From: Pantoea allii
Lineage (GTDB): Bacteria; Pseudomonadota; Gammaproteobacteria; Enterobacterales; Enterobacteriaceae
Reading direction: 5' to 3'
Length of the DNA stretch: 64,000 nucleotides
NCBI RefSeq assembly: GCF_002307475.1
Contig: NZ_NTMH01000034.1
Coordinates: forward strand, 170,202 to 234,201
The position numbers and the translations under genes are program-made. Below, piece by piece: positions 56,644 to 64,000 of the stretch (its first letter is position 1; each line of letters begins with the position of its first letter). The notes beneath the pieces were generated by a model that saw only the letters and a program-made list of their open reading frames with translations, ran no database searches and was not told where the DNA came from.

Positions 56644-56823
56644 ATGGCGTTACGCCTCGGTGTCACAGGTGCTGGCCTCATCGGTAAAGAACGTATTCGC
56701 CGTCCCTCAGCCTGGGATGGCTATGCTGCATCTGTTGCGGCCGATGCCAGCCTGAAAACAGCGGAAACTGGCGAAACGGTAAGCGTTACGCTGCCTGAAC
56801 GCCACTCTTTTTATCAGCGTTAA
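56644..56823 (+). pseudogene. iolG: iolG remnant: in-frame internal deletion
   Basis: A 59-codon frame. Residues 1-20 (MALRLGVTGAGLIGKERIRR) correspond to the N-terminal NAD-binding loop of inositol 2-dehydrogenase. The rest (PSAWDGYAASVAADASLKTA, then ETGETVSVTLPERHSFYQ) corresponds to its C-terminus, where Salmonella IolG has SWDGYLAAVTADACVKSQETG. About 280 central residues, including the catalytic ones, are missing, and the join is in frame. The first step of inositol degradation therefore cannot be encoded here; another dehydrogenase would be needed. Confidence 0.85.
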
Positions 56824-56860
56824 GCGCTGGCCTACCATCCATTTTTACTGACAGGTAACA

Positions 56861-57766
56861 ATGATGAAAATTGCATTTGACGTAGACGTGATAAAAGATC
56901 TGGGCGTAACCCGGATGGTGCACCAGGTCGCGGATTGGGGTTATAAGTACATCGAGCAGTCGCCGCATCCCCAGATCAATCCTTTCTATAAACATCCGCG
57001 CGCCAGCCGTGAAATCATTACGGAATATAAGCGGGCGCTGAATGAAACCGGTTTAGAGATATCTTCATTTATTTGTGTTTATCGCTGGTCGGGGCCTGAT
57101 GAACTGCGTCGTCAGGCCGCCGTGAAAAACTGGAAGCGCCTGGTTGAAATCGCCGTCGAGATGGGCGTGCAGGTCATTAATACCGAATTCTCCGGCGATC
57201 CAAATCAACCAGAAATCTGCGACGAAATGTTCTATCGCTCGATGGAAGAACTGTTGCCTGTTTTTGAACGCGAGGGCATTCGTGTTGAGATTCAGGCTCA
57301 TCCGTGGGATTTTTGCGAAGAGAACGACGGGACGGTCGACGTAGTGAAATCGTTTCGCAGCGATAACGTCAAATATATCTACAGCGTGCCGCACACCTTC
57401 TTTTACGACCAAGGAATCGGTGACGTCGCAAGAATGTTGCGCTATGCCGGTGACGATCTGTCCCACGTGCTCATCGCTGACACCATGAACCACACCAGGC
57501 ACTGTCGTTATATCGTTAATCCTCCGGGTGTAGATGCCACCATCCACCAGCATGTTGCCGTAGGTGAAGGTGAAGTGGATTTCGACGCGCTGTTCCGTAC
57601 CCTGCGCGAAATGAAATTCGCCGAGAAGACCTTCAACGTCGGCGGTGAATCTATCGTGGCCGCGTCCCTTTTTGGTTATCCGGAAAAGATGAAGTACCAG
57701 GCTGTGGAAACGCGTGAATTGATTGAACGCGAATTGCTCGGTCACCAGGATACCTCAGCAGTATAA
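56861..57766 (+). CDS. iolH: IolH, TIM-barrel protein of inositol catabolism
   Basis: A 301-residue AP-endonuclease-2-fold TIM barrel. The N-terminus MKIAFDVDVIKDLGVTRMVHQ and the segments QSPHPQINPFYKHPR, EIQAHPWDFCEEND and PHTFFYDQGIGDV match Bacillus IolH. Its exact reaction is not established. AGG lies six bases before the first ATG; the second ATG at 56864 is equally possible. It follows the iolG remnant by 37 bp. Confidence 0.88.
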   Translation: MMKIAFDVDVIKDLGVTRMVHQVADWGYKYIEQSPHPQINPFYKHPRASREIITEYKRALNETGLEISSFICVYRWSGPDELRRQAAVKNWKRLVEIAVEMGVQVINTEFSGDPNQPEICDEMFYRSMEELLPVFEREGIRVEIQAHPWDFCEENDGTVDVVKSFRSDNVKYIYSVPHTFFYDQGIGDVARMLRYAGDDLSHVLIADTMNHTRHCRYIVNPPGVDATIHQHVAVGEGEVDFDALFRTLREMKFAEKTFNVGGESIVAASLFGYPEKMKYQAVETRELIERELLGHQDTSAV

Positions 57767-58372
57767 CGGTAAGACGTTCGGTAAAGAGCAAGCGGGCTCA
57801 TGACAAGGATGTCATTGATTTTCTCATGTATTCCGCTGACCAAAAGCGTCTGGCAAAAAGGCATCAAGCGCTGGAGAGGCAAGAGCACAGTTACGCTCGC
57901 TCAGCCGGCAGGCAACGCACACCACTCTCGGGATGAAAAGTGGGCACAGCATCGTTGATAACAACCGTCGTGCGTAAGCGCCTCTTACCACCTGACACTG
58001 ATTTTCTACCCGCTACTTTGTGAAAGAAAAATTCCAAATACTCCACTTAATTCCAGTCTCGTTCAGACCGGTTTAATGCCGACAGCGCGGTAAATTTTCA
58101 CGCGCTGGAATCGAATAATATCAATATCCTGGCATCACGCTGGTCCAGCATGCTGCGTTCACATTTTGTTCAGCACCTCTCCTCTTCCTGTCGTTTCATA
58201 AAAAATAATTAACAAAACATGATCCACAACTCAAACATAAAGTTTCATAGTTAACATTGATGAAATTTTTGATCTAAATTAATGCTGTAAATTTAGGTGT
58301 ACTGAGGCGAATGCTTTGTGCCTGGACAAATTTTAGATTTATTTCTTTTACATCAGGTGACTGGAGTCTTGT
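57767..58372. promoter_or_regulatory. Upstream region of the IolT-like transporter
   Basis: A 606-bp gap without a convincing gene. A 36-codon frame near 57825 has no support. The last ~180 bp are AT-rich and should hold the transporter promoter; TGAAATTTTTGATCTAAATT near 58259 resembles the TGAAAT motifs upstream of iolD. Confidence 0.4.
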
Positions 58373-59857
58373 ATGACGAAAGAACAATTTCTCACACTGA
58401 ACAACGCATCGGGCCCAAACAGTAACGCACCTACTTCGCCTTTTGTGAAGGTCGTTGCGCTCATCGCAACGCTAGGTGGTTTACTTTTTGGGTACGATAC
58501 CGGCGTGATTTCTGGCGCGTTGCTTTTTATGGGCGATGAGCTGCATCTCACCCCCTTCACAACCGGGCTGATCACCAGTTCTTTGCTGTTTGGTGCCGCC
58601 TTTGGCGCGTTGTTATCGGGCCATCTGGCGGCACCAGCGGGCAGAAGGAAAATAATCCTCTACCTGGCCGTTATTTTTGCGATTGGCGCGGCAGGCACGT
58701 CACTGGCACCAGACGTAAACTGGATGGTTTTTTTTCGTCTTATCCTGGGCGTGGCGGTCGGCGGCGCGGCGGCGACCGTGCCGGTTTATATCGCAGAGAT
58801 GGCCCCCGCCAATAAACGTGGGCAGTTGGTCACGCTCCAGGACCTGATGATTGTCTCGGGTCAGCTCCTGGCTTATATCTCGAATGCGACCTTCCACGAA
58901 ATATGGGGAGGTGAAAGCACCTGGCGTTGGATGCTGGTGGTAGCAACGCTTCCTGCCGTATTGCTGTGGGTCGGGATGATGTTTATGCCCGATACGCCAC
59001 GCTGGTATGCCATGAAAGGCCGCCTGGCTGAGGCTCGCAGCATACTTGAACGCACGCGCCACAAGGATGAGGTGGAATGGGAGTTGATGGAGATTACCGA
59101 GACGCTGGAAGAACAGAGTTCGCTGGGTAAACCGCGTTTACGTGAAATGCTGACGCCGTGGCTGTTCAAACTTTTTTTGATAGGTGTCGGTATCGCCGTT
59201 ATCCAGCAGCTAACCGGCGTCAACACCATTATGTATTATGCCCCCACCGTGCTGAAGTCAATCGGTATGTCGGATAATGCCGCGCTTTTTGCCACCATCG
59301 CCAACGGCGTGGTGTCCGTCTTGATGACGTTCGTTGGGATCTGGATGCTGGGTAAAGTGGGTCGCCGAACCATGGTGATGACGGGACAGTTTGGTTGCAC
59401 CGCCTGTCTGGTCTTTATTGGCACGGTGAGCTATCTGCTGCCTGAAACGGTTAATGGTCAGCCAGATGCGCTACGGGCTTATATGGTACTGGCGGGCATG
59501 CTGATGTTTCTCAGTTTCCAGCAGGGTGCCTTGTCACCCGTGACATGGTTGTTATTGTCAGAGATATTTCCGACGCGACTGCGTGGCATCTTTATGGGCG
59601 GTGCCGTATTCGCCATGTGGATAGCGAACTTTCTGATCTCTCTTTTCTTTCCTCTTCTTCTTGCCCGGGTGGGTCTGGCGGGTACATTCTTTATTTTCGC
59701 CGCCATTGGACTCTTTGGTGCCATCTTTGTTATCAAATGCGTGCCGGAAACCCGCAACAGGAGCCTGGAGCAGATCGAGCATTATCTGAAAGGCTGGCTT
59801 GATGATGAAAATCGCCATACGGCCAACAATGCCGTTTTCGTTTCAAAAAGCCGCTAA
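58373..59857 (+). CDS. MFS sugar:proton symporter, IolT-like inositol transporter
   Basis: A 494-residue MFS sugar porter with about 12 membrane segments. Motifs: GGLLFGYDTGVISGALLF in helix 1, the GRR motif APAGRRK after helix 2, PDTPRWYAMKGR in the loop after helix 6, IQQLTGVNTIMYY in helix 7 and PETRNRSLEQIE at the C-terminus. These fit the IolT myo-inositol/sugar group, and iol genes are adjacent. GGAG lies six to seven bases before the ATG. Confidence 0.88.
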   Translation: MTKEQFLTLNNASGPNSNAPTSPFVKVVALIATLGGLLFGYDTGVISGALLFMGDELHLTPFTTGLITSSLLFGAAFGALLSGHLAAPAGRRKIILYLAVIFAIGAAGTSLAPDVNWMVFFRLILGVAVGGAAATVPVYIAEMAPANKRGQLVTLQDLMIVSGQLLAYISNATFHEIWGGESTWRWMLVVATLPAVLLWVGMMFMPDTPRWYAMKGRLAEARSILERTRHKDEVEWELMEITETLEEQSSLGKPRLREMLTPWLFKLFLIGVGIAVIQQLTGVNTIMYYAPTVLKSIGMSDNAALFATIANGVVSVLMTFVGIWMLGKVGRRTMVMTGQFGCTACLVFIGTVSYLLPETVNGQPDALRAYMVLAGMLMFLSFQQGALSPVTWLLLSEIFPTRLRGIFMGGAVFAMWIANFLISLFFPLLLARVGLAGTFFIFAAIGLFGAIFVIKCVPETRNRSLEQIEHYLKGWLDDENRHTANNAVFVSKSR

Positions 59858-60039
59858 CGGCACAGGCGCTTAAGAGTTGGCAATCGCATGTGCCGTAATG
59901 AGGACGTTGAAGGGATGATAATGCTCAATGTTATCTGACGATGCCCCGTGGATGACAGCGTTCCAATCTCAACGCTGCGTTGGGCATGACGAAGATGATA
60001 ACCTTTTGCGCCAACAGCTGAGCCTTAATACAATATAAC

Positions 60040-60084
60040 CGCCCCGGATACAGAGACAGGCTGATATTCGGGGCGTTATTTATT
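60040..60084 (+). terminator. Terminator candidate after the transporter
   Basis: CGCCCCGGATA and TATTCGGGGCG pair at 10 of 11 positions (60040-60050 and 60065-60075) and are followed by TTATTTATT. Confidence 0.65.
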
Positions 60085-60144
60085 ACCGTCAGGCGCTGAG
60101 CTAAGCACCGGTGTTCCCCCTACGGACTAATTTAGGGAAAGCCG

Positions 60145-60507
60145 TTAGGCCGAAAAGCGACAAGGACGATCAAGCTCATCGAGCTTCTTTTCCACCAGCC
60201 ATTGGAACGTTTTGCCATCAGGGCGGGAATACAGCGCTTTTCTTAGCGGGACGAGCGCTACCCACTTTTGAGCAATCGTCATTTTTCTGACATCGGCTAG
60301 CAGCAGCCCATGATGTTCGCTTATCGCCCGGTTAACGGCCTGCTCGGCGGTGACGCCGGTCCAGTTACGGTTGCGCTTCAGCGCTTCGCCAAACCACAGC
60401 AGGCGAAAACTCTGGTGACGTTCAATCAGCCCTTTCACCGCACTGACGCGCTGCCAGAACGTTTTACTGAGGGTATCAATGACATCCTCAGGAAAGAAAG
60501 AATCCAT
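60145..60507 (-). CDS. Conserved-looking hypothetical protein, unrecognised
   Basis: A 120-residue basic helical protein starting MDSFFPEDVIDTLSKTFWQR. It has no signal peptide, membrane helix or known motif. AGGAG lies seven bases before the ATG at 60507. On the minus strand a GCCGATAA (60555-60562), the sigma-28 -10 sequence, lies about 50 bp upstream, but no TAAA is found 15 bp further, so the promoter type is uncertain. Function unknown. Confidence 0.65.
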   Translation of the reverse strand: MDSFFPEDVIDTLSKTFWQRVSAVKGLIERHQSFRLLWFGEALKRNRNWTGVTAEQAVNRAISEHHGLLLADVRKMTIAQKWVALVPLRKALYSRPDGKTFQWLVEKKLDELDRPCRFSA

Positions 60508-60750
60508 GGTGGTTCTCCTTTGCAGATGAATGTTCAGGTCGTTATGTGCCGCTCTATTCTGTGTTATCGGCAAACTTCCGACAGAGATACAGCGGCTTAT
60601 GAAGGGAATGATAGGCGGGTCACAGGCAGAATCCTCGCCCTTTTACAGCCTTTTACGTCCTTTACACTATCTAAAGAGAGATGACATGACGTGTGAATGA
60701 AAAGCCCCGTGTCTGGCGCATTTCCCGTGATCAATAAACTGGCAGTGGGG

Positions 60751-61665
60751 TTATAGGGTCAGCGGCTCGTCCAGCGCGTTCAGTTGCTGCCGCGCAAACC
60801 CTAAAAATACTTCCAGCGCGGCGCTGCGGGGCCGACCGGAAGGCACCTGCAACTGCAAATTGCGCTGGCTTAGCTGATCGATGCCCACGGATCGCAAAAC
60901 CAGTCCGTGCGCTTCGGCTTCCTGTATCACGCTGAAAGCACTACAAATGGTCACGGCTAACGGCGTATTCAGCAGGAACTGAAACAGGGTTGAGAAATTA
61001 TCGCAGGTGACGACCGGCTCAATCAGATTGCCGCTCATGTGGCTCGCCAGCTCGAACAGCTGACGTACCGTGGTGTTTTGCTGCGGCAGCGCCAGCGGAT
61101 AATGGCTGATATCGCTGAGTGTCACCTGCGGCGCGCTGGCCAGTGGGTGGCTCTGATGCATCACCAACAGCACCGGTGCAGGCCAGGAACCGAGGATCTC
61201 AACTCCGTGCTCAGCGTGCAGGCTGAACTGCAATGCCAGGTCACATTCTCCGTTGCGTATCAGTTCTGATACGCCCTGCGGGCTGGCGACCTTGATTTCA
61301 AAAAGAATGCCGGGGTTATCTTCCCGAAAGGCGGCAATCATGCGGGGCAGCAACGTAAAGGCCAGTCCATCGGTACAGGCCAGCCGAATCAACGTACGGC
61401 GCACGGCTTTCAGCCCTTTGATTTCTGCCAGCGCGTATTCCATATCCAGCATATTTTTGCGCACGTGATGAGCAAAGATTTCCCCGGCTTCATTCAGCAC
61501 CATGCCACGCGCGTGGCGCTCAAACAACGGCACGCCCACTTGTGTTTCCAGCCGCTGAATCTGTCGGCTGATTGCCGACACGGCAATAAACAGCTGCTCA
61601 CTCGCCGCGCTGAGCGAGCCTGTATTCGCGACGGCGAGGAAATAGCGGATTTCATTACTGATCAT
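60751..61665 (-). CDS. LysR-type transcriptional regulator
   Basis: A 304-residue LysR regulator. The N-terminal helix-turn-helix (residues ~1-60) has YFLAVANTGSLSAASEQLFIAVSAISRQIQRLE; the C-terminal effector domain includes RLACTDGLAFTLLPRMIAAF and LVMHQSHPLA. GAGG lies seven bases before the ATG. It is divergent from an M20 peptidase-transporter pair and probably controls it. Confidence 0.9.
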   Translation of the reverse strand: MISNEIRYFLAVANTGSLSAASEQLFIAVSAISRQIQRLETQVGVPLFERHARGMVLNEAGEIFAHHVRKNMLDMEYALAEIKGLKAVRRTLIRLACTDGLAFTLLPRMIAAFREDNPGILFEIKVASPQGVSELIRNGECDLALQFSLHAEHGVEILGSWPAPVLLVMHQSHPLASAPQVTLSDISHYPLALPQQNTTVRQLFELASHMSGNLIEPVVTCDNFSTLFQFLLNTPLAVTICSAFSVIQEAEAHGLVLRSVGIDQLSQRNLQLQVPSGRPRSAALEVFLGFARQQLNALDEPLTL

Positions 61666-61813
61666 GCGGTCGCCTCATGCTGGTGCATGCCTCGAAAACG
61701 GGCACGTTTGCTTTGCTTTAAAAGCAAACCTTACTAGATAAATTGATAATGGTGGCAAAGCAGCGTTTCAGCAATGATGACAAAACCATAATATGAATAA
61801 AAGACGAGCAAAC

Positions 61814-63235
61814 ATGACAGCCCAACAAGCGGTAGACCAGGCCACCGCATGGTTCGACAGTGGCGAGTTTCAACGGATACTCGCACGCCGCGTTTCGCAG
61901 CGTACCGAGAGCCAGCGTCAGGATCGCGACAGCGAATTACACCACTATTTACATGACGAAATCGGCCCACAGCTGAGTGCATTGGGTTTTACCCTGCACT
62001 TCATCGAGAACACCGAAGCGGCCCATCGTCCGTTTCTGGTCGCAGTGCGCATTGAAGATCCCACTCTGCCTACCCTGCTGAGCTACGGTCATGGCGATGT
62101 GGTGTTTGGCGATGATGAAAACTGGCGCGAAGGATTATTGCCCTGGCAGCTCGTTGAAGAAGGCGATCGCTGGTACGCCCGTGGCAGCGCAGATAACAAA
62201 GGTCAGCACTGCGTGAATCTGGCCGCGCTGGAACAGGTGTTCATTGCACGCGGTGGACGTCTGGGCTTCAACTGCAAGCTACTGTTCGAGATGGGCGAAG
62301 AGATCAGTTCCCCCGGCCTGGCACAGTTGTGCCAGCAGCACGGTGATCTGCTGAAAGCCGATCTGTTTATCGCCTCGGACGGTCCACGCCTGAATGCAGT
62401 GCAACCTACCCTGTTTCTGGGATCGCGCGGGGCCGTGAATTTCCGCCTGACGGTGACTGCCCGTGACAACGCCTATCACTCCGGCAACTGGGGCGGCTTG
62501 CTGAGCAATCCTGGCACTCAACTGGCCAATGCCATTGCCGCGCTGGTTAATGCCCAGGGCGTGCTTCAGGTTGAGGCGCTGAAACCCAACTCGCTGACCC
62601 CGCAGGTGCGCGACATTCTCAGCCAGATTAACGTTGGCGGGATGCCGGGCGATCCCGAGATCGATCTGAACTGGGGCGAACCGGCATTGACGCCAACGGA
62701 ACGTCTGTATGGCTGGAACACGCTTGAAGTACTGGCATTCCTGACGGGCAATCCTGCGCGCCCGATGAACGCCATTCCGGGTGAAGCCAGCGCCGTCTGT
62801 CAGCTGCGCTTTGTGGTGGGCACCGACTGGAAGAACCTGGCGCAGCACGTCAGCGAACATCTGGCGCAGCACGGCTTTGGCTACGTGAAGGTCGAGTTTA
62901 TGCGCGGATCGCCGGCAACCCGCCTTGATCCCACCGATCCGCTGGTCGACTGGGTGCTGGGCAGCATTGCCGAAACCAGCGGTAAAAAACCGGCTCTGCT
63001 GCCCAACCTGGGCGGATCGCTGCCCAACGAGGTGTTTTCCGACATCCTCGGCCTGCCCACATTGTGGGTGCCGCACTCTTATCCCGCCTGCGGTCAGCAC
63101 GGCGTGAACGAACATATGCTGAAGTCGATTGCGCGTGAAGGTCTGCAAATCATGACCCGACTGTTATGGGACTTAGGCGAGCAAGGCCGCGAACTGGTGG
63201 CGAAGCACCGTCAACATGCCGGAGGTGCCGCATGA
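61814..63235 (+). CDS. M20 family metallopeptidase
   Basis: A 473-residue M20 hydrolase with two catalytic zincs. Ligands are in SYGHGDVV (His-x-Asp), RGSADNKGQ (Asp), EMGEEISSPG (catalytic Glu plus Glu ligand) and PHSYPACGQHGVNEH (last His). A dimerisation insert lies around residues 210-330. It would remove acyl or aminoacyl groups from a peptide or N-acyl amino acid imported by the next gene product. The start at 61814 is chosen over an unsupported ATG at 61793. It overlaps the transporter gene by four bases. Confidence 0.87.
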   Translation: MTAQQAVDQATAWFDSGEFQRILARRVSQRTESQRQDRDSELHHYLHDEIGPQLSALGFTLHFIENTEAAHRPFLVAVRIEDPTLPTLLSYGHGDVVFGDDENWREGLLPWQLVEEGDRWYARGSADNKGQHCVNLAALEQVFIARGGRLGFNCKLLFEMGEEISSPGLAQLCQQHGDLLKADLFIASDGPRLNAVQPTLFLGSRGAVNFRLTVTARDNAYHSGNWGGLLSNPGTQLANAIAALVNAQGVLQVEALKPNSLTPQVRDILSQINVGGMPGDPEIDLNWGEPALTPTERLYGWNTLEVLAFLTGNPARPMNAIPGEASAVCQLRFVVGTDWKNLAQHVSEHLAQHGFGYVKVEFMRGSPATRLDPTDPLVDWVLGSIAETSGKKPALLPNLGGSLPNEVFSDILGLPTLWVPHSYPACGQHGVNEHMLKSIAREGLQIMTRLLWDLGEQGRELVAKHRQHAGGAA

Positions 63236-64000
63236 GCACACTCAACACGGCTGCACCGCTGCACGCGAATAAACCCAGCCTGCACAAAACCCTTTTCGCC
63301 ACCTGCATCGGTAACGCGCTGGAGTGGTTTGATATTGCGGTTTACGGCTTTTTTGCCAGCTATATTGCCCACGCATTCTTCCCGACCAGCGATCCGTCCG
63401 TTTCTATGTTGCTGACCTTTGGCAGTTTCGGTGTCTCCTTCCTGATCCGTCCGCTGGGCGCGATTGTGCTGGGTAACTACGCCGATCGCCACGGGCGTAA
63501 GAAGGCGCTGTTGTTGTCCATCAATCTGATGATGCTGGGCGGTGCCATCATTACGTTCATGCCCGGCTACGCGAGCATTGGTCTGGCTGCGCCTTTGTTG
63601 ATTCTGCTGGCGCGCCTGGTGCAGGGCTTTTCTGCGGGTGGCGAATTTGGCAGCTCGACGGCGTTTCTGGTGGAGCATTTCCCCGAGCGCAAAGCCTTTA
63701 TCGCCAGCTGGCAGTTCGCCACCCAGGGGGCAAGTACGCTGATGGCATCCGCGTTTGGTCTGGGATTAACGCAGATTCTTACTGAAAGCCAGATTCAGGA
63801 CTGGGGCTGGCGCATTCCGTTTGCCTTTGGTCTGCTGATTGGCCCGCTGGGGATTTATATTCGTCGCCACGTACATGAACCTGCCAGCTTCGCCACGCGG
63901 CAGCCTGAAGTCGCCCCGCTTAAGCGCCTGTTTGGCCGTCAGAAAGAGCTGATGCTGCTGGCGATTGGCCTGATGGTCATCTCTACGGCGGTTAACTACA
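63232..64000 (+). CDS. MFS metabolite:H+ symporter (3' end beyond window)
   Basis: The first 256 residues of an MHS-family MFS transporter (citrate/proline-betaine group). The helix 1 signature GNALEWFDIAVYGFF and the loop motif DRHGRKKAL are diagnostic; RLVQGFSAGGEFGSST follows. The frame runs off the window end. The ATG at 63232 overlaps the peptidase stop (ATGA) and has GGAGG upstream. Substrate is unknown but is probably the peptidase substrate or a related organic acid. Confidence 0.88.
   Translation, partial: MSTLNTAAPLHANKPSLHKTLFATCIGNALEWFDIAVYGFFASYIAHAFFPTSDPSVSMLLTFGSFGVSFLIRPLGAIVLGNYADRHGRKKALLLSINLMMLGGAIITFMPGYASIGLAAPLLILLARLVQGFSAGGEFGSSTAFLVEHFPERKAFIASWQFATQGASTLMASAFGLGLTQILTESQIQDWGWRIPFAFGLLIGPLGIYIRRHVHEPASFATRQPEVAPLKRLFGRQKELMLLAIGLMVISTAVNY

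Noticed and set aside
60555..60585. Third sigma-28 promoter (minus strand) for the hypothetical gene at 60145
   Set aside because: The -10 sequence GCCGATAA is exact, but no TAAA stands 15 bases upstream, so it is not called.
1..64000. tRNA, rRNA, insertion sequences, prophage or integrase genes
   Set aside because: None was recognised in reading both strands. Diverged or small RNA genes could be missed without a covariance search.

Overview
The window is chromosomal DNA of an enterobacterium. The gene order and protein families fit the Erwiniaceae, most likely Pantoea or a close relative; this is an inference from synteny and family recognition, since no 16S rRNA or database search was available. 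The first third follows the E. coli backbone endA-rsmE-gshB-yqgE-ruvX / yggR / yggS-yggT-rdgB-hemW, then yggN-yggL-trmB / mutY-yggX-mltC, then speC. Three places differ from E. coli: a GntR-controlled ascorbate-type PTS sits between hemW and yggN, a complete melibiose locus (melR, melA, melB) sits between trmB and mutY, and about 1.1 kb of tandem repeats and GC-rich hairpin DNA sits where E. coli has nupG, between mltC and speC.

From 23.8 to 38 kb there are mostly stress, redox and respiration functions: acuI, pncC, a SelW-like thioredoxin-fold protein, the nickel/iron pair yqjI-yqjH, a Rob-like regulator, a short-Q-loop bd oxidase with its DUF2474 subunit, the quinone-sensing pair qorR/qorB, an uncharacterised three-gene operon (ABM monooxygenase, ACT-like protein, ArsR-like regulator), a GNAT acetyltransferase, and a cytoplasmic trehalase that appears to start at an ATT codon. 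From 38 to 45.6 kb there are the yciGFE stress genes, an alpha/beta hydrolase, an AT-rich DUF3289-DUF943 pair that looks horizontally acquired, a short protein with two H-NS-C-terminal-like motifs downstream of a diguanylate cyclase, and a YfdX-family periplasmic protein.

From 46 to 50 kb there are two chemoreceptors, one membrane-bound with a CHASE3 domain and one soluble with two PAS domains. Each is preceded by a sequence that matches the flagellar sigma-28 consensus exactly in its core (TAAA-N15-GCCGATAA). The last third holds an exported 2H phosphoesterase, an exported DUF4432 protein, and a partial myo-inositol locus (iolI-like, iolD, a 59-codon in-frame remnant of iolG, iolH, and an IolT-like transporter). 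It ends with a LysR / M20 peptidase / MFS transporter cluster cut by the window edge.

The observations most worth checking are the 45-bp tandem array with its neighbouring hairpins, the internally deleted iolG, the AUU start of treF, the double H-NS-like protein with no ATG start, the two sigma-28 promoters, and the ABM-ACT-ArsR operon. No rRNA, tRNA, CRISPR array, intact insertion sequence or prophage was seen.
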